Part shown: piece by piece, positions 20,013 through 30,406 of the stretch
Layout: each line of letters starts with the position of its first letter
How positions within the stretch are numbered: position 1 is the first letter of the stretch
Source: Bacteroidota bacterium
GTDB taxonomy: Bacteria > Bacteroidota > Bacteroidia > AKYH767-A > OLB10
Length of the DNA: 64,000 bases
Assembly: GCA_016699635.1 (NCBI GenBank)
Contig: CP064983.1
Location: 620,001 to 684,000 of the forward strand
Direction: 5' to 3'
The notes under the pieces: generated by a model
Database searches by the model: none
The model's input: the letters and a program-made list of their open reading frames with translations, nothing else
Told to the model about the DNA's origin: nothing
Translations under genes and position numbers: made by a program

Positions 20013-22208
20013 TTATGAGTTTTGATTCTCTCTGGGCATTCTTCGCTCACGAGGTTTGCCATCATTTGGCTTACCTGCATCACCCGGTTGACGTTCCGGC
20101 TTTGGCAACAACACTTTACGGGATAATTTCAGTTTACCACTTTTCTCTTCTACTCCAATCAATTTCACTTCAACTAAATCGCCTTCTTTAAAAACACCAT
20201 CCATGGTTGCTAATCGCTCATGTGTAATTTCAGAAATATGTAACAGACCATCTTTACCGGGCATAATTTCAACAAATGCTCCGAAGGTTGTAATATTCTT
20301 TACTTTTCCTTTATAAACGGTTCCAATTTCAGGAACTGCAACAATAGCTTTTACACGCTCTAATGCTTTGTCCATGCTCTCTTTTCCTACAGCAGCAATC
20401 TGCACATAGCCTTTATTGTTCTTCTCTTCAATTGTGATAGTAGCACCACTTTCACGTTGAATCTCCTGAATAATTTTTCCTCCGGGTCCAATCACTGCAC
20501 CTATCTGATCTGTTTCAATTGTAAACTCAACAATACGTGGTGCATTTGGTTTGTAATCAGGACGCGCTTCTGAAATAGTTTTTTCCATTTCGCTGATAAT
20601 ATGCAAACGTCCCTGACGTGCCTGCTCTAATGCCTGCGCCATTACTTCATAAGGCAAACCTGTTACCTTCAAATCCATTTGTGTTGCAGTGATACCGTTG
20701 CGTGTACCTGCAACTTTAAAATCCATATCACCTAAGTGATCTTCATCACCAAGTATATCACTCAATATAGCATAGCGTCCTTTGCCATCGCTAATCAATC
20801 CCATTGCAATACCTGCCACTGTTGATTTCATTTTGATACCTGCATCCATCAATGCCATACTTCCTGCACACACAGTTGCCATAGAACTTGACCCGTTAGA
20901 TTCAAGAATATCTGAAACCACTCTGATGGTATATGGATTTTCTGATTCCGGTGGAAGTGCTTTTGTTAATGCTCTCAATGCAAGGTTACCATGTCCAACT
21001 TCTCGGCTTGTTCCGCGCACTCACTTTGCCTCGCCAGTAGAAAATGGAGGAAAGTTATAATGCAACAAAAACTTTTTAGTTCCTTCAATCATGGCACCAT
21101 CAATTATCTGCTCTTCCATTTTACCGCCAAGCGTAACAGAAGTCAAAGATTGTGTTTCGCCACGTGTAAATACAGCTGAGCCATGTGCAGTTGGTAGATA
21201 ATTTGTTTCACTCCAAATCGGACGAACTTCTGTTAACCCACGGCCATCAAGACGTTTTTTCTCTGCCAATAAAGCTTCGCGAACTGCATCATATTCCACT
21301 TCATGATAGTAATGATTTATGAATGCTGACTTTTCTTCTAATTCTTCCTCCGTAAAACGGGTTTTAAACTCTTCTAAGATTGCTTCAAATGATTTTTTTC
21401 TTTCGTTTTTATTAGGATTACCTTGTAAGGCTACCTGATAAACTTTCTGATATGTTTCATCACGAACCAATTTTCTCAAATTTTCGTCATGCTCTTCGTG
21501 ATTGTATTCACGTTTGGTTTTTCCACCAATTTTTTCGAGTAAATCCAACTGCGCCTTGCACTGAACTTTAATTGCTTCATGCGCTACTTTGATAGCTTCA
21601 AGCATGGTAGCTTCGCTTACTTCACTCATCTCGCCTTCTACCATCACTATATTTTCCATTGATCCGGCAACAATCAAATCAAGTGTGGCACGCGCAATGT
21701 CTGCAATATAGGGATTGATAACCATTGCACCATCAATTTGAGCAACGCGAACTTCGGAAATCGGTCCGTTAAATGGAATATCACTTATGGTTAATGCAGC
21801 AGATGCTGCAAAGGCTGCAAGGGCATCAGGATAAATTGTACTATCACCTGAATGTAGTGTTACCAATACTTGTGTGTCGGCATGAAAATTTTCAGGAAAC
21901 ATTGGACGCAGTGCACGGTCAATGAGTCTGCTGATAAGAATTTCATATTCTGATGGTCGTGCTTCACGTTTAAAAAATCCTCCCGGAAAGCGGCCAACAC
22001 TGGCATATTTTTCCTGATAGTCAACCGTCAGTGGCATAAAGTCAACTCCTGGCATTGCATCTTGCTTGGCACATGCTGTTGCTAAAAGCATACAATCGCC
22101 CATTCTTACTACTACTGAACCATCAGCTTGCTTGGCTAGTTTGCCTGTTTCGATTGAAATCTCTCTACCATCGGGTAAAGTAAATGTGTGTTTAACTCCT
22201 AAATTCAT
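20013..22208 (-). CDS. pnp: Polyribonucleotide nucleotidyltransferase, interrupted by in-frame TGA
   Basis: PNPase degrades RNA 3' to 5' using phosphate. Residues 1-395 contain the first RNase PH domain and the helical linker (MNLGVKHTFTLPDGREISIE, VDYQEKYASVGRFPGGFFKRE). The second part has RNase PH 2 (RGTSREVGHGNLA, LGDEDHLGDMDFKVAG), a KH domain (IGPGGKIIQEIQRESGA) and an S1 domain (GTVYKGKVKNITTFGAFVEI). Both parts are in the same frame, separated only by TGA at 21023-21021. One Arg of the usual RGTSRREVGHG is also missing, so a small local error cluster is likely. The total of about 731 residues is normal. The order rpsO-pnp is the common bacterial arrangement. Confidence 0.95.
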
Positions 22209-22223
22209 TTTATCGTCTTATTT

Positions 22224-22257
22224 AAAAACAAAAAGGCAATTGTTTACCATTGCCTTT
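22224..22257 (-). terminator. Hairpin with T-run between rpsO and pnp (terminator or attenuator)
   Basis: On the minus strand AAAGGCAAT (22257-22249) pairs with ATTGCCTTT (22240-22232) around an 8-base loop and is followed by T-rich DNA. It lies 30 bases after rpsO and 16-25 bases before the pnp ATG. It may end most rpsO transcripts or act as a processing site in the pnp leader, as known for E. coli. Confidence 0.65.
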
Positions 22258-22286
22258 CTGAAATATTATTGTATTCAATTTAAATT

Positions 22287-22556
22287 TTACTTCCTTAAAC
22301 CGAGGTCAGCTACAATTTTACGGTAACGTGTAATATCGGTTTTGTGAAGATAGTTCAGTAAACTTCTTCTTTTTCCAACAAGCTTAATCAGCGATTGTTG
22401 TGTAGCATAATCTTTTGGCTGAATTTTAAGATGGTCAGTCAGGTGATTGATGCGCTCAGAAAACATGGCAATTTGTGCTTCAGAATTACCGGTATTTTTA
22501 TCGTTTCCGCCAAACTGCTTAAACAGTTCCTTTTTTCTTTCAGATGTAACTATCAT
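22287..22556 (-). CDS. rpsO: 30S ribosomal protein S15
   Basis: Intact, 89 residues, the usual length. The S15 signatures are GNSEAQIAMFSERINHLTDH and DYATQQSLIKLVGKRRSLL, ending YRKIVADLGLRK. It binds 16S rRNA early in 30S assembly. It is followed by a hairpin and then pnp. Confidence 0.98.
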   Translation of the reverse strand: MIVTSERKKELFKQFGGNDKNTGNSEAQIAMFSERINHLTDHLKIQPKDYATQQSLIKLVGKRRSLLNYLHKTDITRYRKIVADLGLRK

Positions 22557-22630
22557 TGGTATAGACTATGATTTTGTAAAATAAGTGTGCAAAGATAGGT
22601 TTTTATTTGATTATAATATTCAATTTCTCA

Positions 22631-22662
22631 AAAAATAAAGCCCCATACTTTGACAGGGCTTT
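22631..22662 (-). terminator. Intrinsic terminator after the DUF3078 gene
   Basis: On the minus strand AAAGCCC (22662-22656) pairs with GGGCTTT (22643-22637) around a 12-base loop, followed by A then T5. It lies 39 bases after the stop at 22701. Confidence 0.7.
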
Positions 22663-22700
22663 AATTTATTAATTATATTGCAAGTCAATTAGTTAACTAA

Positions 22701-23610
22701 TTAAAATTTATAAGAAAGACCTATACCGAAAACTTCTTTGAACTGAAGACGCGGCCCGGTTTTAGTTTCTTTTACTCCGCTTTTTTCTTTGATAACCGTT
22801 ACAGGAATAATGTCATCATAAATCATTTGAGTTCCAATGTTGGCAGTGATGAATTTATTTACTTTCATGGCAATCAGAATTTCGTGATTTACAGCGATGT
22901 TCTGTGGATTATCAAGATAATTGCTGAACAACTCCAGTTTGGTTTGGAAGTTCACATTAGTAAATACATCTTTCTTATACATTGCACGTAAGTAAGCACC
23001 TAACTGAGTTAATGATTTTTTGCCTGGGTCAACACCAAAAGCACCTGCCTGGGCCAACATATCATCATTTACAATAATAGTGCGACCTGTTAAAGGAGAA
23101 AGGTATAAACTAAATGCATCGTTGGGTTTGTAATCAATACCAATTGAATAAAGCAAATATCCGGGTGCTAAAAATTTCGAGATTGGATATTTGAGTAAAG
23201 TATCGTTCTTATAATCATATCCGTTTGCAAACTGACTTTTGAAGTTGAAGAGGAAGGTGTAATAGAACTTACTTTCATGCGAAACCTTATAACCAACCTT
23301 TGAATTAAGCTCAATTTTATCTTCGTTTTTTCGAACTTTAGCATCGCCTGATTTTAATAAACCATAAGCCAGATCAAGTTGATTATCCCATGCCAAACGA
23401 TCTTTTGCATAGTTGGCAAACAGCGTCAAAAATGCTGCTCCTGACATTGAGTTTTCTCCGCCTGCTGCCCAATTACTTAATGCAACCTGATTGAAGTTAA
23501 TAGATCCCATTCCACCTTTTTTCCATGATGTATCAACCGGTGCAGAAGTTTGAGCCATGGTGCTGCCAGCAAATGCAACAGCAATAACAGTTGTAATAAT
23601 TTTTTTTCAT
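22701..23610 (-). CDS. DUF3078 outer-membrane beta-barrel protein, frameshifted in signal peptide
   Basis: The start is ATG 23610. The first codons include an A8 run; with A7 the frame reads MKKIITTVIAVAFAGSTMAQTSAPV and joins the intact 285-codon frame that begins at 23558. So the signal peptide is present but shifted by one base. The body matches DUF3078: TSWKKGGMGSINFNQVALSNWAAGGEN near the N-terminus, many amphipathic strands, and a terminal aromatic (FGIGLSYKF) as in outer-membrane barrels. The function of the family is not known. It sits alone between rpsO and mscL, with a terminator downstream. Confidence 0.88.
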
Positions 23611-23697
23611 TGTAATGATTTTAATATTTAATTTTTAATGCTTTTACATAAAGCAAAGGAGGGATTGTTGTCAACCCCTCCCCCCTATTTATAAATT

Positions 23698-24126
23698 TTA
23701 TTTTTTCAGTAAATCGCGAATCTCGCCAAGCAACTCCTGATCTTTTGTTGGTCCTGCAGGTGCTGGTGCTGGCTCTTCCTTTTTCATTTTATTCATAGCC
23801 TTAATCACTAAAAACATTACGAAGGCTATTATTATAAAATCAATACAAACATTTATAAATTCGCCATATTTAATATATACTTCAGGCACTGCCTTTGTGG
23901 TTATATTTCCTGCTGCATCAAGTACTTCCTTGCTGCCATCCTGAATTTTATATTTAAGTTCGCTAAAGTCAGCACCACCTACTAATTTACCTACAACTGG
24001 CATAACAATGCCATCAACAAATGATGAAGTAACTTTTCCAAATGCACCACCTACTACAACACCAATAGCAAAATCAACAAGATTGCCACGCATGGCAAAA
24101 TCTTTAAACTCTTTTAGAAATCCCAT
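23698..24126 (-). CDS. mscL: Large-conductance mechanosensitive channel
   Basis: Intact, 142 residues. The N-terminus MGFLKEFKDFAMRGNLVDFAIGVVVGGAFGK and the TM1 glycine pattern are diagnostic. TM2 (FIIIAFVMFLVIKAMNKMKK) is followed by a proline/alanine linker and the cytoplasmic helix ELLGEIRDLLKK. It forms a homopentameric pore that opens under membrane tension during osmotic downshock. A G/C-rich hairpin (about 23659-23687) downstream may serve as terminator but has a poor T-run. Confidence 0.97.
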   Translation of the reverse strand: MGFLKEFKDFAMRGNLVDFAIGVVVGGAFGKVTSSFVDGIVMPVVGKLVGGADFSELKYKIQDGSKEVLDAAGNITTKAVPEVYIKYGEFINVCIDFIIIAFVMFLVIKAMNKMKKEEPAPAPAGPTKDQELLGEIRDLLKK

Positions 24127-24245
24127 AATATTTAGTTTTTAAATGTTAGTCAGAAAAATTTCCTGCAAATGTATCATTCCAATCATTGAACATAACACAA
24201 TGCACTACAAAAATTCAAAAACCTTCACAAAATTTTTAGATTTAT

Positions 24246-24622
24246 TCAGGAAACTTCTGCTGTAACCGAAATTTCTACATTAACACCTTTAGGCAAACCG
24301 GCAACAGCAACAGTTTCGCGAGCCGGAAAATTATCTTTAAAATAACTGCCATAAACCTTATTAACTTCATCAAAATCTGACATGGAAGTCAGAAAGATGG
24401 TAGTCTTTACAATGTTTGAAAAATTTAATCCTGCTGCCAGTAGTATAGCCTCAATATTTTGCATGATGCGTATAGTCTGAGCAGAAATTGATGAAGTAAT
24501 CAGTTGTCCGTTTGCAGGATCTATTGCAATTTGTCCTGACACAAAAGGATATTACCACATTGTACTGCCTGACTGTAAGGTCCAATTGGTGCTGGAGCCT
24601 GTGTTGTATTTATAATTTTCAT
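24246..24622 (-). CDS. ridA: RidA family deaminase, frameshifted
   Basis: ATG 24622 opens MKIINTTQAPAPIGPYSQAVQ, the standard RidA N-terminus. After GNIL the frame breaks at a T4 run near 24548-24552; adding one T gives ILFVSGQIAIDP and joins the 98-codon frame ending at 24246. The catalytic arginine is in NFPARETVAV and the C-terminal motif is GVNVEISVTAEV. The repaired length of 125 residues is typical. RidA hydrolyses reactive enamine/imine intermediates from PLP enzymes in the cytoplasm. Confidence 0.9.
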
Positions 24623-24728
24623 GATGCAAAAGTATGAAACGATGATAATTCAATAAAGTCAACTGATAAAAGTCAGCATTATAATAACGTTCTTATCTAA
24701 CTTTATACTTCTTATATAAAATTTAGTT

Positions 24729-26233
24729 ATGCGTTGTTTACTGAAACCATTTGTCTTAATTTTTCTTATTTATTTTCCTATTCAGACTTTTGCATCAGAT
24801 TGTAAGCCTCCGAACATATTACAATAACAGATGTTACATCTTCTTCAGCACAAGTTTCATGGAATGAAGTTAAGTCAGGTTCATCATTTCTATTGCAAAT
24901 TATTTCTACATCAGGAAAAACTAACACATTAATTGCCGCAAACAACAGTTTACAACTTACCGAGCTACAACCAATGACAACTTTCATGGTTTCACTCAAG
25001 TCCATTTGTGGTAATGATACTAGTAGTGTAAGTAATGTAGTTTCATTTACAACCAAACATGTCAATGTTAAAGATTCTATTGTGCGAGGTGCATATCTGC
25101 AAATGCTTACAGATAACAGCGTGGTTATTAGATGGAGAACTTTTGTTTCTGAAAACAGCAGAGTACGCTTTGGCGAAACCATGCAATAGGGAAAAGTAAA
25201 AGAAGATACTGCAAACGTTAATGAACATACTGTTTTGTTATCAGGACTTCTACCTAACACAAAATATTTCTACACCATTGGCTCCACAAGTAATGATAAA
25301 CAGGGCGATGAAGAAAATTATTTTATTACAGCACCAAAAACAGGAGCCATTCAACCGGTAAGAATATGGTCTATTGGCGATTTTGGCAATGGCAGTCTTG
25401 CACAACGCGAAGTGCGTGATTCTTATTTAAGATATTCTAAAAATCATCCGGCAGACTTATGGATTTGGCTTGGCGACAATGCATATTCCTATGGTTATGA
25501 TGCACAATTTACCTACAAAGTTTTCAATCTATATAAATCAATCTTTAAATATCTTCCCTTGTTTCCTTCAATAGGCAATCATGACTATGCTAAGAAAGGT
25601 TATCTAGATAGTGCTTCGCTCGGAACTAATTTTCCATACTTTAAAATTTTTGATTGTCCCGAAAATGGTGAATGTGGTGGTGTGCCAAGTAAGACAGAAA
25701 AATATTACTCCTACAATTATTCAAACATTCACTTCATCGTTTTAGACAGTTATGGTGCACGTTCAGATAAAGAAAGCGACATGTATAAATGGCTTAGTGC
25801 AGATTTGAAAGCAAACAATGCACGATGGACCATTTGTTATTTTCATCATCCACCTTATAGTCGTGGAACACACAATTCTGATAAACCGGGTGAGTCAACA
25901 GATTTACGTCAAAATATTATTCCATTATTAGAAAAGTTTAAAGTTGATTTGGTAATGAGTGGTCATGCTCATGATTTAGCTATGTATTCTTATTCTAAAA
26001 GTCATCATGGTTCCATGATTATTGATGTGAATAAAGACACCTTATCAGCAATATTCCTCACATCAACCGATACAATTTTTGACCGGTTTAAAATCGTAAA
26101 ATCTGATAAAATCAAAAAGAAAAATAACCCCAAGGAAGGATTTAATCAAAATCAAATTAAACAAGATGATAAAACTGATTTAGGATTTATTCCTTTCAGG
26201 AAAGAAGATGATTATTTTACACTTGAAAAATAA
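24729..26233 (+). CDS. Secreted purple-acid-phosphatase-like metallophosphoesterase, disrupted
   Basis: ATG 24729 gives a signal peptide (MRCLLKPFVLIFLIYF...TFAS) that runs into a stop at about 24827. An indel there joins a fibronectin-like frame (TDVTSSSAQVSWNEV) that continues to an in-frame TAG at 25187-25189 (FGETMQ-stop-GKVKED) and then to 26233 in the same frame. Metal-binding motifs are GDFGNGS, WLGDNAYSYG, SIGNHDYA, CYFHHPPYS and SGHAHDLA, as in metallophosphatases. The segment after GHAHD is shorter than in most family members and no sorting tail is seen. It is probably periplasmic phosphate-ester hydrolysis. Confidence 0.82.
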
Positions 26234-26282
26234 ATCTAATGCAGATTCTGTTGTAGTGGTGATAAAATTCTATTACCTGAAA

Positions 26283-28532
26283 CTACCACGACTTTTCATC
26301 TTTCAATAAGTTACAAAATGCTTCAATGCTGAACTTGTTAAGCTCATTATTCCCCTCTTGAATTACGTAGAGTTTTTCTTTCTGAGTAAGATGCCAGCTT
26401 AATGATATCCGTTCTTCTTTTTGATTCATCTGCAAATCAACAAACCTTATCTGACGGCCATATAATGTTTTAAGATATTCGGAAAAACTATCATTAACAT
26501 AATCCTGCATGACTATAAAATTGCTGCTCAGATTTTTAAATGGCGACATTACTTTTTCCCATAACGAACGAATGGTTCTCATCTTACTCTGCTCATATTT
26601 ATTGTTATCACGAATCTGAACAAACACAACACCAGAAGCATTTTCCATAATCCATTGCCTGAAAGCAATGAGATAACGAACAGAAGTTTGCACACCATAG
26701 TTGTCACGCACACCGGCATCCATAACCTGAAATGTTGGTTCTGATGGCATCTGTGCAACAGGCATGATGTATGGGAAAGTTGCATTCATTCGCAATGCAG
26801 AAAGATAACGCAGATTACCTGCTCCCTGATTTTCAAAAAACGACATCATGTCAATTCCGTCAGGAATGGCTTCTTTAAAATTACTGTTGTTCTTACTTTT
26901 AAGAAGATAGGTTGACGGCAGAGGAGAAATAACCATGGAACGACCATCGTTCACCACAGTAGGGCAAATAACTAATCTTGGTATTTCAGATTTTAATTCA
27001 GGCAAATAATATTCACTCAATTGCTTATCGAGTACATGCCCGGTATTTTCATTCAACTGCTCTTCAAATGCATAAGCACGGTCTTTAAGATAAGTCTTTC
27101 CGTGGTAGCTGAACTGCTGAAAATTTAGAAACAAATCACTGATGATAAAACTAAAAGCTGTAGCATTCAACACATCTTTAGAAATATTTTTCAGATAGGT
27201 ATCTTTATTTTCAAATATATTCTCCGACCCCTTATTTCGCAAATACAATTCACGATAATAAGAAGCTCCTATCAATCCACCTGAAGAGCCACTGATAAAT
27301 TGTGTGTATTTAAGTAGCTGCCCGTTTAATGCACTATCTAACTCAAGCATTGCATTAAAGGTGAATAAGGCAGAACGAACACCACCACCACTTACATTCA
27401 ACACAACAAGTTTCGGTTTTTCAACTCCGGCATCATTCCATTTCTTCTTCCAGTTATTAAGGCTTACCAAACCTGTTTCATAATCTTTCTGTAAACGGTA
27501 GTGACTTAGCATTTCTTCCATTTTCTGAATAGAATACTCAGGTTGCGCACCGTCATAATTAAGCCCATAAGCTTTGTTCTTGAAATTAAAAACTTCAAGG
27601 CCTGATAAAAAGTTTATCAGAATAAACAAGCCAACCAATGCAGTATATGCCCAACCACGAAGCCAGTAACGAAATACGCCACCAATCATAATAATCATGG
27701 TAAAAAGCAACAGTATGCTGCCTCCTGCAGGAATTCTGAAGACACTGTAGTCACGAAATAATCCGAGTAAAATAAACAGAAGGAAAATGATCATTTCAAG
27801 CACAGCTGCATTAATGTGGTTTTGTCTGAACACAGATGCAAGCATGAAAGATTTATAGTGCGATGTACTTCGGACCAAACGGAGTTTGAAAGGGAAGGTT
27901 AAGTAGGTTTCAACTTTCCATCCGCGTCTGCGCTGACGTTTAAGTTTAGTATCGCGGATTGGTGAAACGAATTTTACATTATCATGATCGCCATCATGTG
28001 TTGCAACACCAAAAAGTTTATAAATATCCTTATTGGTATGCTGAAAATATTTTAATGTTGAGAAGATAACAAAACCAACACCCAGCAGAAGTGCTAAAAC
28101 CTGAATGGTGACAATACCAATAGGAAGTAACTGATTCTTTAATTGAAAATAGTAGATGCCACCAATATATGTCAGAATAAACATAACAGGAAACACAGCA
28201 TTATTGTAGCAGTACTTCTCAAAAGTTTTATACAAACATGCAAGAAACGGAAATCTGAAACTATTGAGCATATAACTTGAAATGTTATATGCCATAATAA
28301 AAACTCCAAGACAAATTCCGATTATAAAGAAAGCAAGCCAACTTACTTTACCCATGTACTCCGGATCAAGAAAAAGATAGGGAATACCAAAGCGATTACC
28401 AAAGTTCTGAGTAACACAGGCAAATAAAACCAACCAATAGACTAACAGCAGCTGGCTCTTCTTTACATGCATTATCACCAACTGAACAGGAAAAGAAAAC
28501 CAGAAAATTTTTAGTCTGTCCTTAATATTCAT
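26283..28532 (-). CDS. Integral-membrane patatin-like phospholipase
   Basis: Intact, 749 residues. Residues 1-330 have about seven hydrophobic segments (e.g. LLVYWLVLFACVTQNF, WLAFFIIGICLGVFIMAY, YTALVGLFILINFLSGL). Residues about 355-715 form a patatin domain with the oxyanion loop SGGGVRSALF, nucleophile elbow SGSSGGLIG (GxSxG) and the Asp motif VMDAGVRDNYG. So the Ser-Asp dyad is present. A membrane-embedded patatin of this size suggests a lipase acting at the inner membrane; the topology was not tested. It is separated from fchA by only 45 bases and may belong to that operon. Confidence 0.82.
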   Translation of the reverse strand: MNIKDRLKIFWFSFPVQLVIMHVKKSQLLLVYWLVLFACVTQNFGNRFGIPYLFLDPEYMGKVSWLAFFIIGICLGVFIMAYNISSYMLNSFRFPFLACLYKTFEKYCYNNAVFPVMFILTYIGGIYYFQLKNQLLPIGIVTIQVLALLLGVGFVIFSTLKYFQHTNKDIYKLFGVATHDGDHDNVKFVSPIRDTKLKRQRRRGWKVETYLTFPFKLRLVRSTSHYKSFMLASVFRQNHINAAVLEMIIFLLFILLGLFRDYSVFRIPAGGSILLLFTMIIMIGGVFRYWLRGWAYTALVGLFILINFLSGLEVFNFKNKAYGLNYDGAQPEYSIQKMEEMLSHYRLQKDYETGLVSLNNWKKKWNDAGVEKPKLVVLNVSGGGVRSALFTFNAMLELDSALNGQLLKYTQFISGSSGGLIGASYYRELYLRNKGSENIFENKDTYLKNISKDVLNATAFSFIISDLFLNFQQFSYHGKTYLKDRAYAFEEQLNENTGHVLDKQLSEYYLPELKSEIPRLVICPTVVNDGRSMVISPLPSTYLLKSKNNSNFKEAIPDGIDMMSFFENQGAGNLRYLSALRMNATFPYIMPVAQMPSEPTFQVMDAGVRDNYGVQTSVRYLIAFRQWIMENASGVVFVQIRDNNKYEQSKMRTIRSLWEKVMSPFKNLSSNFIVMQDYVNDSFSEYLKTLYGRQIRFVDLQMNQKEERISLSWHLTQKEKLYVIQEGNNELNKFSIEAFCNLLKDEKSW

Positions 28533-28577
28533 TTCTGCATCTTCAACTATATTATACGTATTACAGCTAATTTGGTT

Positions 28578-29231
28578 TTAAAGGCCTGTAATTTTACGGT
28601 TTACTTCATCAAGAATGTTTTTTTCATTCGAGATTGCTTTACTTTCCATCTCAGCAGCTTGTTTTAAGACTGTTTCCACAAAAGTTTTATCGGAATATGA
28701 TGCAGCATTAATACGCACATTAAGTCCTGCGCCTAAAACAGCAGTTCTAGCGCACATTGCCCCTACGCCTGCATCTGAAACAGAATTAGGGTTACCATTA
28801 GTTGCCATTGACTGTATGAGTTCCATTGACTGTAGTGAAATTTTCATTACCGATAATGGTACTTCAATTGCATAACGTGTGGCTTCAGCAACAGCTTGTT
28901 TTCTGTCTGCTTTCTCCTGATCTGTAGTTTTTGGTAACTTAAATGCATCCATTATTTTGTTGAATGCTGCTGTATCTTCATCAACTAAATGAAGTAATTG
29001 TTTTTTAAGTTTCTGACCTTTATCTGCCCAATCAGAAAATTCATTCCATCGCTCTTCCCATCCTTTTTTAGATGCACAAAGATTGGCAACCATTGTTGCA
29101 AGTGCAACACCTAATGAACCGCAATAAGCAGCTATTGATCCACCACCCGGAGCAGGTGATTCGCTGGCAGTTTCATCAACAAAAGCATTCAACCGCATAT
29201 TTGCCAAGACAGGCTTGTTTTCACTCTCCAT
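28578..29231 (-). CDS. fchA: Formimidotetrahydrofolate cyclodeaminase / methenyl-THF cyclohydrolase family
   Basis: Intact. ATG 29231 overlaps the ftcD stop (TGATG); a GTG one codon upstream is less likely. The FTCD-C family motif is ESPAPGGGSIAAYCGSLGVALATMV, followed by four or five helices and a VSDAGVGAMCA segment. The family releases ammonia from 5-formimino-THF or opens methenyl-THF. Translational coupling with ftcD supports the cyclodeaminase role in histidine degradation. It acts in the cytoplasm. Confidence 0.88.
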   Translation of the reverse strand: MESENKPVLANMRLNAFVDETASESPAPGGGSIAAYCGSLGVALATMVANLCASKKGWEERWNEFSDWADKGQKLKKQLLHLVDEDTAAFNKIMDAFKLPKTTDQEKADRKQAVAEATRYAIEVPLSVMKISLQSMELIQSMATNGNPNSVSDAGVGAMCARTAVLGAGLNVRINAASYSDKTFVETVLKQAAEMESKAISNEKNILDEVNRKITGL

Positions 29232-30258
29232 CACATATTCAATAATTCTTTTTCAGGAGTGAATGGCGACAACTCATCAAGCCCCATTGATTTTACTGCA
29301 ATATGAATTAACTCAGCATCACTGACACCCGATGACAAACGCTGCTTGTTCAGAAAATATTTTCCTGCATCGAGCATGGCCTGCAATGGAACCAAGCCCA
29401 CCAACTCACTCCCCGTAGCTCGATAGCCACGCTCATAGGCACTTCGTGTGCTCTCTTCAAAAACAAGATGCAAGGGAGTTTCTCTGAACTTTGTAATATT
29501 AATCGAGACTTGTGCAATACCATATTCTTCAATATACCATCCAATCGCTTTAACACCTTTAAGTTTACCGGGAATTCTGATTTCATTACCTGCATCATCC
29601 AATATTTTTTTTCCATTGCTATCAGTTTTCACACGACCTGCCTCACGAATATCGAAAGCAACAGAGTTTGCACGTTTAACAGATTTGGTATTCAGATTTA
29701 CATTATAGGCAATTAAAAAATCACGAGCGCCAATAACAGTAGCACCGGAATTTGCAGGCAATTCTGCAGGACCAAAATCAGGCTTCCAATCTGCTTGTTT
29801 AATCTTTTTAAAGAAGCCTTCATATTCACCTGCTCTGATGATTGAAAGATTATTTCGTTTTTATCTTCTTGTGCCTCTTCATACAAATAAACCGGAATAT
29901 GAAGTTTATTACCTATACGTGCAGCTAATTTTTTTGACCATTCTGCTGTTTCTTGCATTGAAATATTGGCTACAGGAATAAATGGACAAACATCAGTGGC
30001 TCCCATTCGCGGATGCTCACCTTTGTGTTTGCTCATGTCAATAAGTTCTGCTGCTTTTGCTATGCCTTTAAATGCTGCTTCAACTACTGCTGCAGGTTCA
30101 CCTACAAAAGTTACAACAGTTCGGTTCGTTGCTTTACCCGGATCAACATTCAACAATTTTATTCCTTCTACCGATTCAATGCTATCGGTAATTTGTTTGA
30201 TAATAGTTAAATCATTCCCTTCGCTGAAATTGGGAACACATTCAATCAACTGCTTCAT
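29231..30258 (-). CDS. ftcD: Glutamate formimidoyltransferase, frameshifted
   Basis: ATG 30258 begins MKQLIECVPNFSEGNDL, diagnostic of the family; HPRMGATDVCPFIPV is the active-site region. The frame shifts near 29862 (after EEAQEDKN). The correct continuation NLSIIRAGEYEGFFKK reads into the frame that ends at 29231. The repaired length of about 342 residues covers the N- and C-subdomains. The enzyme moves the formimino group from N-formimino-glutamate to tetrahydrofolate. It follows hutG after 149 bases and overlaps fchA. Confidence 0.93.
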
Positions 30259-30325
30259 TTAAATTTGTTTTAATCTTTTTGAAAAATATGTTTGCTAAGA
30301 TCATCAAAATTACTCTGAAAACATA

Positions 30326-30337
30326 TTCGTTAACGAA
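30326..30337. promoter_or_regulatory. Perfect 12-base palindrome in the hutG-ftcD gap
   Basis: TTCGTTAACGAA is a perfect dyad lying 68 bases upstream of the ftcD start, in the only sizeable gap (149 bases) of the hut cluster. It could be an operator, but no matching regulator gene is present. Confidence 0.25.
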
Positions 30338-30406
30338 AAGCATAAAAAGTTTTAAACGAAATTTTATTAATTGCACCCTGAGCAAATGTCATTGGGTATA
30401 ATCAGT

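Noticed and set aside
20013..22208. Two separate pnp-like genes
   Set aside because: The two pieces share one frame, abut at a single TGA and together make one normal-length PNPase, so they are one gene.
24778..25260. 160-codon minus-strand frame opposite the metallophosphoesterase
   Set aside because: The plus strand shows a signal peptide, fibronectin-like and phosphoesterase motifs; the minus frame is a Ser/Thr/Val-rich shadow.
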